This document shows, piece after piece, positions 35,348 through 43,680 of a DNA stretch of 64,000 bases. The notes beneath the pieces were generated by a model, which ran no database searches, had not been told where the DNA came from, and was given only the letters and a program-made list of their open reading frames with translations. Made by a program: the position numbers and the translations under genes. Each line of letters opens with the position of its first letter. The first letter of the stretch is position 1. This stretch comes from an uncultured Eubacteriales bacterium. Lineage in GTDB: Bacteria > Bacillota > Clostridia > Oscillospirales > Acutalibacteraceae. The DNA lies in assembly GCA_934489895.1 (NCBI GenBank), contig CAKSST010000007.1, forward strand, positions 9,681 to 73,680, written 5' to 3'.

Positions 35348-36793
35348 ATGAATCGTAAAATGGTTTTTCGTATTGTTGGTCTTAATATACTGTTTGAAGC
35401 CGCATTGATGCTTTTACCCTTGTTAGTATCAATTATTTACCAAGAGTTATGTTCAGTACATTTTTTAATTACAATTGCTATTGCGTTTGTTTTAGGCGCT
35501 ATTTTGTTTTTTGGTATAAAGCCCAACAAAAAGCCGATTTTTGCCAAAGAAGGCTTAGTTATAGTAGCCCTTTCCTGGATATTTCTTTCCGCAATAGGCG
35601 CTCTACCCTTTTATTTGAGTAAAGAGATACCGTCTTATGTTGATGCTTTTTTTGAAACCGTAAGCGGCTTTACCACCACAGGTGCATCTATACTTAACAA
35701 TGTTGAAAATATGAGCCGCGGACTGCTGTTTTGGCGTTCCTTTACCCACTGGATAGGCGGTATGGGTGTGCTTGTATTTATTATGGCAATTATCCCCTCA
35801 ATGTGCGACCGTTCAATCCACATTATGCGCGCAGAGGTGCCGGGGCCTATAGTAGGTAAGCTTGTTCCCAAAGTTAAAGACACCGCAAAAATACTGTATT
35901 TAATTTATATTTCTTTAACCGTTTTACAGATTATTCTGTTATTGTTTGGCGGTATGTCATTGTTTGACAGTGTTGTTTACACTTTTGGTACAGCAGGTAC
36001 AGGCGGTTTCGGTATAAGAGCAGACAGCGTTGCTTCCTACAACACCTACTGCCAGATTGTAATAACCGTGTTTATGCTTATTTTCGGTACAAACTTCAAT
36101 CTTTATTATTTGATTCTTATAAAGAATTTTAAAACCGCTTTAAAAAGCGGTGAGCTTTGGTGTTATCTTTCCATTTTTGCCGCAAGTTCAGCATTGATTG
36201 CTGTAAACGTTTCTTCAATGTACAGCACCGCAGGCGAAACGATAAAACATTCTGCATTCCAAGTGGCATCCATTATGACCACCACAGGTTATGTCACAAC
36301 CGATTTTGATTTGTGGCCTGTTTTCTCAAAAACTGTTATATTTATACTTATGTTTATCGGTGCAATGGCAAGCTCAACAGGCGGCGGCCTTAAAGTATCA
36401 AGAATAATGATATTATTCAAAGCAATTCGCAGAGAATTAAAGCGTGTTCTTCATCCGCGCTCGGTTTCCACCGTGCAGTTTGAAGGCAAGCTTCTGGATA
36501 ACGCCACAATAAGCGGTACACTCAATTATTTTGCATTATATATAGCGGCATTTATTTTTATACTGCTTATAATCTGTATCAACGGATTTGACTTTGAAAC
36601 AAACCTTTCTTCCGTTGCATCCTGTATAAACAACGTAGGCCCCGCCTTCTCGCTTGCAGGTCCCACAAGCAGTTATGCCGCATTTTCGCCTTTAAGCAAA
36701 ATAGCCCTTTCCTTTGCTATGCTGCTCGGCAGGTTAGAGCTTTATCCTATGCTCTTTATTTTAGTACCGTCAACCTGGTCAAGGAAAAAATAA
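35348..36793 (+). CDS. trkH: Trk/Ktr potassium transporter subunit TrkH
   Basis: Membrane pore subunit of 481 residues with about ten to twelve helices, including the four pore loops of the SKT family. Selectivity-filter-like segments are TVSGFTTTGASI (near 110), GTAGTGGFGI (near 218), SIMTTTGYVTTD (near 310) and SCINNVGPAFSLAG (near 425). The SSTGGGLKVSRIM segment (near 340) is the usual TrkH landmark. GAGGTGA precedes ATG 35348, 6 nt after trkA. The two genes make one operon for K+ uptake. Confidence 0.94.
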   Translation: MNRKMVFRIVGLNILFEAALMLLPLLVSIIYQELCSVHFLITIAIAFVLGAILFFGIKPNKKPIFAKEGLVIVALSWIFLSAIGALPFYLSKEIPSYVDAFFETVSGFTTTGASILNNVENMSRGLLFWRSFTHWIGGMGVLVFIMAIIPSMCDRSIHIMRAEVPGPIVGKLVPKVKDTAKILYLIYISLTVLQIILLLFGGMSLFDSVVYTFGTAGTGGFGIRADSVASYNTYCQIVITVFMLIFGTNFNLYYLILIKNFKTALKSGELWCYLSIFAASSALIAVNVSSMYSTAGETIKHSAFQVASIMTTTGYVTTDFDLWPVFSKTVIFILMFIGAMASSTGGGLKVSRIMILFKAIRRELKRVLHPRSVSTVQFEGKLLDNATISGTLNYFALYIAAFIFILLIICINGFDFETNLSSVASCINNVGPAFSLAGPTSSYAAFSPLSKIALSFAMLLGRLELYPMLFILVPSTWSRKK

Positions 36794-36820
36794 AAAAAGG
36801 CAAAAGAGCAGGGTCTTAAG

Positions 36821-36866
36821 AAAAAAAGACCTAAGTTCGTTTTTTGAACTTAGGTCTTTTTTGCCT
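36821..36866 (+). terminator. Terminator after trkH
   Basis: AAAGACCTAAGTTC, loop GTTTTTT, GAACTTAGGTCTTT plus T residues; an outer AAAAAGGCAAAA ... TTTTGCCTTTT pair extends the structure. Confidence 0.9.
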
Positions 36867-36867
36867 T

Positions 36868-36984
36868 TTAAAACTGCCGAAGGCAATAATGCTATGCAAA
36901 GCATAATAAAACTGCGAAGCAATATAACTCGCCGCAAGGCAAATAAAACTAAAGAGTGTCCTCAGTGCACTCTTCTAATCCTTC
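36868..36984 (+). repeat. Mini-hairpin array, copy 1
   Basis: Five consecutive short hairpins of about 20 nt joined by AT-rich linkers ending in AAAACT or TAACT: AAAACTGCCGAAGGCAATA, then ATGCAAAGCAT, then AAAACTGCGAAGCAATAT, then AACTCGCCGCAAGGCAAAT, then AAAACTAAAGAGTG ... CACTCTT. No ORF, no promoter. The same architecture recurs on the opposite strand at 39512-39606. Confidence 0.65.
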
Positions 36985-37049
36985 TCTTTAAAATTTTCTG
37001 TGATTGGGGTAACAAGAGTAATCGAACCTGCCTAAAAAATACGGAATTA

Positions 37050-37349
37050 TTATATAATTATACCTGTCAAAAGTGCGGCTGCGGCGGCGGCAAGTGCCAC
37101 AACTATAAGCGGCTGTTTACAGTAAGCCAGCACCAGCGCCACAAGGGTACCTGCCGTTGCTGTTGTGATATTTCCCGTTGAATAAAAAATTGCGGGGATT
37201 GTCATTGCGCTCAATACCGCATAGGGCATATAATAAAGCAAACTGCGTATAAAGCGAGAAGATATCTGCTTGCGAAAAAGCGTAAAGGGTATCATACGGA
37301 CAAGGTAGGTAACACCCGCCATAACTATAATATAAATAGCTAAACTCAT
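37050..37349 (-). CDS. azlD: AzlD family branched-chain amino acid transport protein
   Basis: Small membrane subunit of 99 residues with four spans that works with AzlC in export of branched-chain amino acids. The family start MSLAIYIIVMAGVTYLVRMI, the basic loop FRKQISSRFIRSLLYYMPYA (near 25) and AVLSAMTIPAIFY are typical. Its ATG overlaps the azlC stop by four bases (ATGA), so the two are coupled. Confidence 0.9.
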   Translation of the reverse strand: MSLAIYIIVMAGVTYLVRMIPFTLFRKQISSRFIRSLLYYMPYAVLSAMTIPAIFYSTGNITTATAGTLVALVLAYCKQPLIVVALAAAAAALLTGIII

Positions 37350-38044
37350 ACTGCTTCCTCCTCTTCTACGGGGAAGAAAATTGCTCCCAAAATTGCGGCA
37401 ACAAGTGCACTGACTATTATCGCAAATCCGCTTGAAACAAAGTTTATCACATACTCGAATAAAATGCTGCAGGCAGCCGCAATTAACACAACCGCAAGCA
37501 CGCGCTTATTCTTGCGGGAAGCGGGCAGAAATATTGCAATAAACATACCGTAAAGTACAATACCCATTGCGTCTGCAATAATTTTTGGCAACAGCTGCCC
37601 TGCAACAGCGCCTATCAGCGTGCCGCCAGTCCAGCCTAAAACAGGCAGGGTTATAAGCCCTGCCATATATGCGTCTGAAATTTTGCCGCTTTGGGATATT
37701 GCGACAGCATAAACCTCATCGGTGATGCCAAAGGAAAGCAACAGACGTTTGGGCGTGGTAAAGCTTGAGTCAAGCTTTTGTGTAAGCGAAAAGCCCATAA
37801 GCGCATAACGAAGATTAATAACAAACTGGGTAAGCGCCATTTCAATCAATGTGCCTTGGGCAGCTATTATTTCAATGCCTGCCGCCTGTCCTGCAGAGGT
37901 TAAGTTTGTCAAAGAGATAAGCACCGCACCAAGTGACGATATATCAAGCCCAACCGCAAGTATACCAAAGCCAAAGGATACCGACAGATATCCCAAAGCA
38001 ATGGGCACACCGTGCATAAGGCCTTTTTTGTATGCACCGCACAT
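37346..38044 (-). CDS. azlC: AzlC family branched-chain amino acid permease
   Basis: Larger membrane subunit, 232 residues with about six to seven spans, of the AzlC/YgaZ family (branched-chain amino acid exporters). Characteristic pieces are GVPIALGYLSVSFGFGILAV (near 14), NLTSAGQAAGIEI (near 48), NLRYALMGFSLTQKL (near 80) and the DEVYAVA motif (near 108). ATG 38044 has AAAAGGAGATG upstream. Operon azlC-azlD; no Lrp/AzlB regulator adjacent. Confidence 0.92.
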   Translation of the reverse strand: MCGAYKKGLMHGVPIALGYLSVSFGFGILAVGLDISSLGAVLISLTNLTSAGQAAGIEIIAAQGTLIEMALTQFVINLRYALMGFSLTQKLDSSFTTPKRLLLSFGITDEVYAVAISQSGKISDAYMAGLITLPVLGWTGGTLIGAVAGQLLPKIIADAMGIVLYGMFIAIFLPASRKNKRVLAVVLIAAACSILFEYVINFVSSGFAIIVSALVAAILGAIFFPVEEEEAV

Positions 38045-38172
38045 ATAAAGCTCATCTCCTTTTATTAATCAGACAACTGCCAATACACATCTAAAATTTC
38101 AAATACGGTAAATTCTTTTTTGGATTATATAACACAATATTTAAATTTGTCAATAAAAAGCCTTTGGTGCTC

Positions 38173-38201
38173 TTGCACATTATTCTTTAAGGCGGTATAA
38201 T
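38173..38201 (+). promoter_or_regulatory. Predicted promoter of the glycerol-1-phosphate dehydrogenase gene
   Basis: TTGCAC (38173-38178), 17-nt spacer, consensus TATAAT (38196-38201), 37 nt before the start codon. Confidence 0.65.
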
Positions 38202-38238
38202 TAATTTTACGAAAAAGCGGACAGGAGTTTTTTATAAT

Positions 38239-39495
38239 ATGTCAAAAATACTTGAAATTATTGATGATTTTAAGCGCGGATGTAATTGCGGCAGACGGCA
38301 CGAAACCGATATTAAGGATGTGCGCATTGAATCTGGTGCGGTACATTCTGTAGGAGAGGTTTTAAAAGAAAATGATTTTTGCAGCACCCTGTTGCTAGTA
38401 GCCGACAAAAACACTTTAAAAGCCGCAGACGGTATTGTAAAAAGCCTTGGCAGCTTTGACATTGAATACAAAATATATGACAATTTGCGCATTGCCACCA
38501 TGGACGAGGTAAAAGCGGTGGAAACCTTAATTGCAGACCGTGACATTTCGGTTTTATCGGTAGGAACGGGTTCTGTAAACGACACCTGCAGGCTTGCAGC
38601 GGCAAGACAAGGCAAAAAACTCTGCATTTTTGCAACCGCACCGTCAATGGATGGCTTTGCTTCTTATTGCGCCCCCATTGTTGATAACGGTTTTAAGATT
38701 ACATATCCTGCAAAAAGCCCCGAGGTCATTATAGGCGATACCAAAATTTTAGCAGCCGCCCCTAACGAACTTAAATCGGCAGGCTTTGGCGATATGATTG
38801 CAAAATATGTAGGTCTTGTAGACTGGCAGGTTTCCGCTTTGCTGACGGGCGAATATTATTGCGAAAAAATTGCCGCGCTTACAAGAAGCGCTGTTGATGA
38901 GCTTATGGAAATGGCAGACAAGGTTTGCGTAAATGACGAGCACACCGCAGGCAAAATTTTTGAAGCTCTGCTTAAAACAGGTATTGGGATGGGCTTTTCA
39001 CAAAACTCACGCCCGGCCAGTGGCAGTGAGCATATTATTGCACACCTTATTGAATGTGTTGAGCTTCGTGACAACATTATCCCCAATTTTCACGGTGATG
39101 ATATAGGTGTTTGCTCTTTGGCAATGCTTAAATACTATAACGATTTAGCGGATAATGAACACATTGACACCCGAAACGAAGTTGTAGATTGGGATGATGT
39201 TTATAATTTTTATGCCGAAATGGCCGAAGATGTTAAACAGCTTAACACCCCCACCAATATCATTGACGAAGTAAATAAAGATGTGCTTAAAACAAACTGG
39301 AGCAAAATAAGGGATATTATACACAGTGTGCCAAGCTATGAAGAATGTAAAACAGCAATGATAAAAGCAGGCTGTAAAATAACGGTGGATGATATTAAAA
39401 AAAGTCAAACACTGTTTGACAGCTGCATCAAATACTCACCTTATATGAGAAGAAGGCTTACTCTGCTCCGTCTTAAAGATATGATAATTGTATAA
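38239..39495 (+). CDS. sn-glycerol-1-phosphate dehydrogenase (EgsA/AraM-like)
   Basis: Iron/zinc alcohol dehydrogenase superfamily enzyme of 418 residues that interconverts dihydroxyacetone phosphate and sn-glycerol 1-phosphate, the glycerol enantiomer of archaeal lipids, also found in some Firmicutes (AraM of Bacillus). NAD-binding GTGSVNDTC (near 113), APSMDGFASY (near 135) with GFGDMIAKY metal Asp (near 182), and metal His residues in SEHIIAHLIE (near 265) and NFHGDDIGV (near 285). The N-terminal CNCGRRH (near 15) is typical. Monocistronic, with a good promoter; followed by the hairpin-rich region. Confidence 0.87.
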   Translation: MSKILEIIDDFKRGCNCGRRHETDIKDVRIESGAVHSVGEVLKENDFCSTLLLVADKNTLKAADGIVKSLGSFDIEYKIYDNLRIATMDEVKAVETLIADRDISVLSVGTGSVNDTCRLAAARQGKKLCIFATAPSMDGFASYCAPIVDNGFKITYPAKSPEVIIGDTKILAAAPNELKSAGFGDMIAKYVGLVDWQVSALLTGEYYCEKIAALTRSAVDELMEMADKVCVNDEHTAGKIFEALLKTGIGMGFSQNSRPASGSEHIIAHLIECVELRDNIIPNFHGDDIGVCSLAMLKYYNDLADNEHIDTRNEVVDWDDVYNFYAEMAEDVKQLNTPTNIIDEVNKDVLKTNWSKIRDIIHSVPSYEECKTAMIKAGCKITVDDIKKSQTLFDSCIKYSPYMRRRLTLLRLKDMIIV

Positions 39496-39511
39496 ATACA
39501 CAGCTGCCTTT

Positions 39512-39606
39512 TGAGGTACCCTCCGTTTGGGTACCTCAGTTATATTCGCTCCAAGGCAAGTTATTTTGCCTTCAGCAGTTTTATTGTGCTTTGCACAGTT
39601 TTGGAA
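39512..39606 (-). repeat. Mini-hairpin array, copy 2 (opposite strand)
   Basis: Read on the minus strand: AAAACTGTGCAAAGCACAAT, then AAAACTGCTGAAGGCAAAAT, then AACTTGCCTTGGAGCGAATAT, shown in part, then a long hairpin TGAGGTACCC ... GGGTACCTCA (39512-39538). Linkers and unit length match the array at 36868-36984, and both end in a longer GAG...CTC hairpin. No coding potential. Confidence 0.6.
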
Positions 39607-39951
39607 GCAAATAAACCTTTTGCCGTACTGCAAAAATATCACTGTGAGACCTATCTCACAATATTACTACAAAGGTTTCTTTATGTTTTTTGAGAGAGGT
39701 ATTGCTAAAGTACATACCTCACTATGACACTTTCAAAAGCGAAAATGTCATTTTATTTATATATAGACAAAGGGAGACTGCCCCTTTAGGAAATGTCTCC
39801 TTTCCGGCGGCTTTTTGTACTGTTTTTATTTTGCAATATTTATTATTAGGCAGTTAAAATTAAAACCTAGCAGAACGGGATGTTTTTTGGCACTTTTTTA
39901 GATAAAGCAGTACTACTAAATGCAAAGAAAATTTTACTTTTTCTGCCTTCC
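39607..39951. other. Non-coding stretch with further isolated hairpins
   Basis: No supportable gene. It contains TGTGAGA/TCTCACA (39643-39660), GAGGTA ... TACCTC (39696-39720), ATGACA ... TGTCAT (39724-39751) and GGGAGAC ... GTCTCC (39773-39802), then AT-rich sequence leading to the promoter at 39952. The hairpins have no T-runs suitable for termination. They may be degenerate members of the neighbouring array or a folded RNA. Confidence 0.5.
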
Positions 39952-39980
39952 TTGACAATATTTATTCTAAATGTTAATAT
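39952..39980 (+). promoter_or_regulatory. Promoter of the broken DUF2142-like gene
   Basis: Consensus TTGACA (39952-39957), 17-nt spacer, TAATAT (39975-39980). The promoter is intact although the gene behind it is frameshifted. Confidence 0.65.
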
Positions 39981-40005
39981 TTATAATATAAGTTAGCTTT
40001 AAAGG

Positions 40006-41880
40006 GTGCTTTTTGTAAAAAATAAACAAATGAAATTTATTGTTTCGGAAGTTTTGATTATTCTTCTTGTTTTCCTTATCGAAGTAAATGTTTTTATGCG
40101 TGATACCGTAGCACAGTTTTCTGTCAATCCTGTTTCTGTTTTTAACAACAGTTACAGCACTTATGAAGCTTCAGGCTATGATATAAACGGTGTTACATAT
40201 ATGCCAAATACTGATGATCCACATATTATTTTTACTGATATAAAACAAAATGTCCGTACCGTTCATATTATTCTTGAGCGAAGATGTTATTCAAGGACGC
40301 CTTACCGTGTATATTATTCCGACAACTCAACGTTTGATAAACAAATGTCTGTATCGGGCACCATACCTTTTGCCGCTAAGGAACTTTTAATTACCGTTCC
40401 AGATGGTCAATACCACAATTTAAGAATTGATATTGACGGCAAGTTTCACTTGTACAATATTCAGGTGAGCTCGGGGCCTGCTGAAATGAAAAGTGTGATA
40501 AACTCAGGGCCGAGTGTTGCACGCATTTTTATTATGCTGCTGTTCATAACCACGATGATACTTTGCATTCGGCGATGGCATAAGTGCAAAAACTCAAAGC
40601 ACAGATTATCCACAACCGAGCTGTTGTTTTGCCTAGGATGTTTTATATTCTACTCTTTATGGGCTGTAAGCAAAAGTTATAATTACGCCTCGGATGAATC
40701 CCTGTTTTATAATGTCACCAGTTATCTGTATAATAACAGCCGTCTGCCTGTTGCTACTGATGTACTGTCTGACTACGGTTTTTCTTTTTCACATCTGCCA
40801 ACCGTCCTATTCAGTCATTTGGGCAACATTGCAATGAAGCTTGCATCGGCCTTTACCAAGGACAGCCGAATGCTGTTGCTTGCCGCAAGGGGAGTAAGCG
40901 TTCTTTGTTCTACGGGTGCCGTAACTATGTAATTAAGCTTTCAAAAATAATATTTAAATCGCCTACAAGATGGATATTTATTACTGCCTTTGCTTTTATG
41001 CCGCAGTTTGTTTTCTTTGCAAGCTATGTAAACAATATATCGGTTATGATGCTTGGTGTTGCTATGACAGTATATGCCTGGGCGCTTGGGATTAACGATG
41101 GCCGGAACTATAAAAACTGTTTTCTTCTTTCTGTCGGTATTTCGGTTTGCGCACTTTCTTCCTATTACAGTTACGGATGGATACTTGTAAGCATATTCTT
41201 TGTTATTCTCTCATATTTGTACCAGAATAAAAAAGACTATAAAGGTCTTTTAAAGCTTTTTACATTCACTTTTTTAATGATTCTTATTTTCACCGGTTAC
41301 AGTTTTATAAGACATATAGTTGTATATAAAGATATTCTCGGACTTAAAACAGCAGCTTATTACAACAGTATGTATGCGCTTGAAGAACTTTTACCGCAGA
41401 ACAATCCGTCATTATCAGGCCAAGGCTTATCGTTGAAATATATGCTGTTTGATCTTAAGTGGATTGAAAAAACATTCAACAGCTCTGTTGCCGTGTTCGG
41501 TCAAAATGATGTTTACTGCTCACAAATAGTATACACTCTGGCAAAAGTATTTATTGCGGTAGGCATTATAGGCTTTATAGTTAAAATTATACAGGCAATA
41601 ATCAGACGTCAGAAGCCCGAAAAAATGAAAATGCTGTTTTCATTATGCCTTGTACTTTGCACAGTAATAACCGTTATATTGAGCATTTGCAGAAGCTATT
41701 ACGCAAGGAAGCTCTTGCTATTCCGCATTCCTGCCCTTAATGTTGCTTGGTGGTTTGGGATATTCACACATTGTAAAATTGTTTAAAAGAATTGAACATC
41801 GCTATATCTCAACCACGTGCATCTGCACTTTGTTCATTTCTGCCTCAGTATTTGTGTTCTATGCCGTATATCTGCATTAA
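40006..41880 (+). pseudogene. DUF2142-like polytopic membrane protein (glycosyltransferase-type fold), two frameshifts
   Basis: Three frame segments together encode one membrane protein of about 625 residues. Segment 1 (40006-40930) has a first span, an extracytoplasmic domain and further spans and ends ARGVSVLCSTGAVTM at a stop. Segment 2 continues in another frame from about 40926 (YVIKLSKIIFKSP, then PQFVFFASYVNNISVMMLGV) to about 41715. Segment 3 returns to the first frame as TQGSSCYSAFLPLMLLGGLG and ends FYAVYLH at 41880. DUF2142 proteins have QGRY before the final spans, which TQGSS replaces. The breaks fit loss of one TATG copy at 40926 and of two bases near 41710. GTG 40006 and ATG 40030 are possible starts; neither has a good ribosome binding site. 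Confidence 0.7.
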
Positions 41881-41884
41881 AAAC

Positions 41885-41912
41885 ATAAAGCGTCTGTTTG
41901 CGGACGCTTTAT
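41885..41912 (+). terminator. Terminator after the DUF2142-like pseudogene
   Basis: ATAAAGCGTC ... GACGCTTTAT hairpin with ATTATTT tail; modest T content. Confidence 0.65.
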
Positions 41913-41933
41913 TATTTAAAAGGAGAGATTTGA

Positions 41934-42449
41934 TTGCGCTTTACTTATTGTCCCGACTGCGGGCAAAAGCTTATATTAAAGGGTATTGGAGATGAGGGTG
42001 CAACCCCCTACTGCACCGCTTGCAAAAAAGCCTGGTTTGATGTTTTTTCAACCTGTGTTATAATCTTGGTCGCCAACCCTAAAAACGAGGTTCTTTTGCT
42101 TAATCAGGAGTACATTTCAACACAGTACCGCAACTTAGTGTCAGGTTATATGAAGCCCTGCGAGTCTGCCGAGCGGGCAGCACAGCGTGAGGTCTTGGAA
42201 GAGGTTGGCGTAACCCTTGACACAATAGAACTTGTTGGCACATACTGGTTTGCAAAAAAGGGTTTGTTAATGATAGGCTTTATTGGTAAAGCCGCAAATA
42301 CTGAGCTTGCACTTTCCAAAGAGGTTGATGCTGCCGAGTGGGTAAGTGCTCAAAACGCTTTATCTTTAGTGCATCCAAAAGGCAGCGGAAGCGTATCACG
42401 CATTTTGGTAGAAGAATATATAAACAGATTAAAAAAGCAGGATTTCTAA
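41934..42449 (+). CDS. NUDIX hydrolase with N-terminal zinc ribbon
   Basis: Pyrophosphatase of 171 residues. The N-terminal YCPDCGQKL ... YCTACKKAW is a four-cysteine zinc ribbon, and the complete NUDIX box GYMKPCESAERAAQREVLEE followed by VGV lies near residues 66-88. This arrangement resembles the C-terminal part of NudC-type NAD/NADH (or NAD-capped RNA) pyrophosphatases, but the substrate is not fixed by sequence. The start is TTG 41934, with AAAGGAGAG 9 nt upstream; no ATG is available before the zinc ribbon. Confidence 0.88.
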   Translation: MRFTYCPDCGQKLILKGIGDEGATPYCTACKKAWFDVFSTCVIILVANPKNEVLLLNQEYISTQYRNLVSGYMKPCESAERAAQREVLEEVGVTLDTIELVGTYWFAKKGLLMIGFIGKAANTELALSKEVDAAEWVSAQNALSLVHPKGSGSVSRILVEEYINRLKKQDF

Positions 42450-42462
42450 TCCTGCTTTTTTT
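42432..42462. terminator. Bidirectional terminator after the NUDIX gene
   Basis: AAAAAGCAGGATT, loop TCT, AATCCTGCTTTTT with T-runs on both strands; overlaps the NUDIX stop codon and also ends the 57-residue minus-strand gene. Confidence 0.88.
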
Positions 42463-42478
42463 AAGCCTTTTTTATTTC

Positions 42479-42652
42479 TTAGGAGTTTTCTAACATTTGA
42501 GTCAAAGCATAAGACATTGCCAAACCCAAATATATAACAATTACACCCGGCAAACCATTCGAAAAACAAATCCAAAAAAGCAGAGCAACTAAACCCTGTA
42601 ATAAAAACGCATATGCTATGGTTTTTACTTGTTTTGATGTGTTTTTAACCAT
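42479..42652 (-). CDS. 57-residue membrane protein, hypothetical
   Basis: Short minus-strand ORF with AGGAG 11 nt before ATG 42652. The product starts MVKNTSKQVKTIAYAF and has two hydrophobic helices (FLLQGLVALLFWICF and LPGVIVIYLGLAMSYAL) separated by SNG, with a polar end TQMLENS. I recognise no family. The clean ribosome binding site, two-helix hairpin topology and bidirectional terminator directly after its stop support it as a real gene. Its start is 38 nt downstream of the alkD-like stop, so it may belong to the same transcript. Confidence 0.55.
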   Translation of the reverse strand: MVKNTSKQVKTIAYAFLLQGLVALLFWICFSNGLPGVIVIYLGLAMSYALTQMLENS

Positions 42653-42690
42653 TATTTTTTTTGCTCCTGATTAAAAACAATTTTTGTAAA

Positions 42691-43377
42691 CTATTTATTT
42701 AATTTTAATGTTTTTAAATATTCTTTTTGAGAAGATGTTATCCGCAAGCTTTCCCGCGCTTTTTGTATGGTTTTATTGTGCACCCATTTTGGCAGAACGG
42801 CTTTTTCTATAAAGACTATGGTACTGTCCCACTGCTTTGAAAGAGCGGTTGCAAAATACCAGGCAATCATCATATTTATGTAATACTCATCGCTTTCTAT
42901 AGAAGCTGCGCTGGTGAGATGTTTTTTATCAAAATCCCCGTCTAAAAAGTAAGTCATAAGCATTAAAACGCCAAAGCGGACGGTATATGTACGATGCGAA
43001 GCAAGCCAGCCCTCAATATTCTCATAAAGCAGGGCTTTGTTTTTGACAAAGGCTTTAGAGCGCAGGCCGTCACAGGTTGCCCAATTATCAATATAAGGTA
43101 AAAATCGATCAATCTCCTTCAACGCAGTATTAAAAACGTCAATCTCACTTATTACAAAGCTGTGCAGATTGTTTTCCTCATAATATTTATGCGGCAGGTC
43201 ACTCAAAAACAGATTAATGTCGGGATTGCTTTTCAGTTGCTTTGCAAGCCGCTTTAAATCAGGGGTGCGTACGCCTATAACAGTACTTTTATCTACCGTT
43301 GGCAGCAGCTTTGCAGAAAATTCCCTATATTCAATATCCTGTAGCTCAAACAGTTTTTCTCTAATTTGTTGTATCAT
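42691..43377 (-). CDS. DNA alkylation repair enzyme, AlkD-like
   Basis: All-alpha HEAT-repeat glycosylase of 228 residues of the AlkD family, which removes bulky or cationic alkylated bases. Typical pieces are VIGVRTPDLKRLAKQL (near 32), HKYYEENNLHSFVIS (near 62), IDNWATCDGLRSKAF (near 100) and MLMTYFLDGDFDK (near 142). ATG 43377 overlaps the TIGR04076 stop (ATGA), so the genes are coupled; the longer frame to 43428 is inside the upstream gene. Operon order: nitroreductase, TIGR04076, alkD-like. Confidence 0.87.
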   Translation of the reverse strand: MIQQIREKLFELQDIEYREFSAKLLPTVDKSTVIGVRTPDLKRLAKQLKSNPDINLFLSDLPHKYYEENNLHSFVISEIDVFNTALKEIDRFLPYIDNWATCDGLRSKAFVKNKALLYENIEGWLASHRTYTVRFGVLMLMTYFLDGDFDKKHLTSAASIESDEYYINMMIAWYFATALSKQWDSTIVFIEKAVLPKWVHNKTIQKARESLRITSSQKEYLKTLKLNK

Positions 43378-43679
43378 TCTTTCGCAGTCTCCAGTAAAAA
43401 GCTTACGGGACGAAAGCCGTCGTTGCAAGATATCATTGCAGATTTCTCGTTTTTCATCCAGCCGTCATAAAAGTTGCCGCCGCCAAGGGCAAGCTCACGC
43501 ACAAAACTTTGCATGCTTTCCCAGGCGCTGTCGCAAAGGTTTTGCGGTTTCTCTCCGTTAATGCTTGTAAAGGTCTGCCCCACCTCAACATCGCAGGAGT
43601 GTTCTATAGGGTTTTCATATTTTTCAATTAAATCGTTATGGCATACTTTGCGCATTACAGTTATTTTTACGGTTTTCAT
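43374..43679 (-). CDS. TIGR04076 family protein
   Basis: Protein of 101 residues of a small uncharacterised family. The start MKTVKITVMRKVCHNDLIEK and the central CDVEVGQTF (near 33) are family landmarks, followed by CDSAWESMQSFVRELALGG and a C-terminal FYDGWMKNEKSAMISCNDG. ATG 43679 follows the nitroreductase stop by one nt with GGGAAAT upstream; the longer frame to 43757 overlaps the nitroreductase and is rejected. Function unknown; the conserved cysteines could bind metal or be redox active. Confidence 0.8.
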   Translation of the reverse strand: MKTVKITVMRKVCHNDLIEKYENPIEHSCDVEVGQTFTSINGEKPQNLCDSAWESMQSFVRELALGGGNFYDGWMKNEKSAMISCNDGFRPVSFLLETAKE

Positions 43680-43680
43680 T

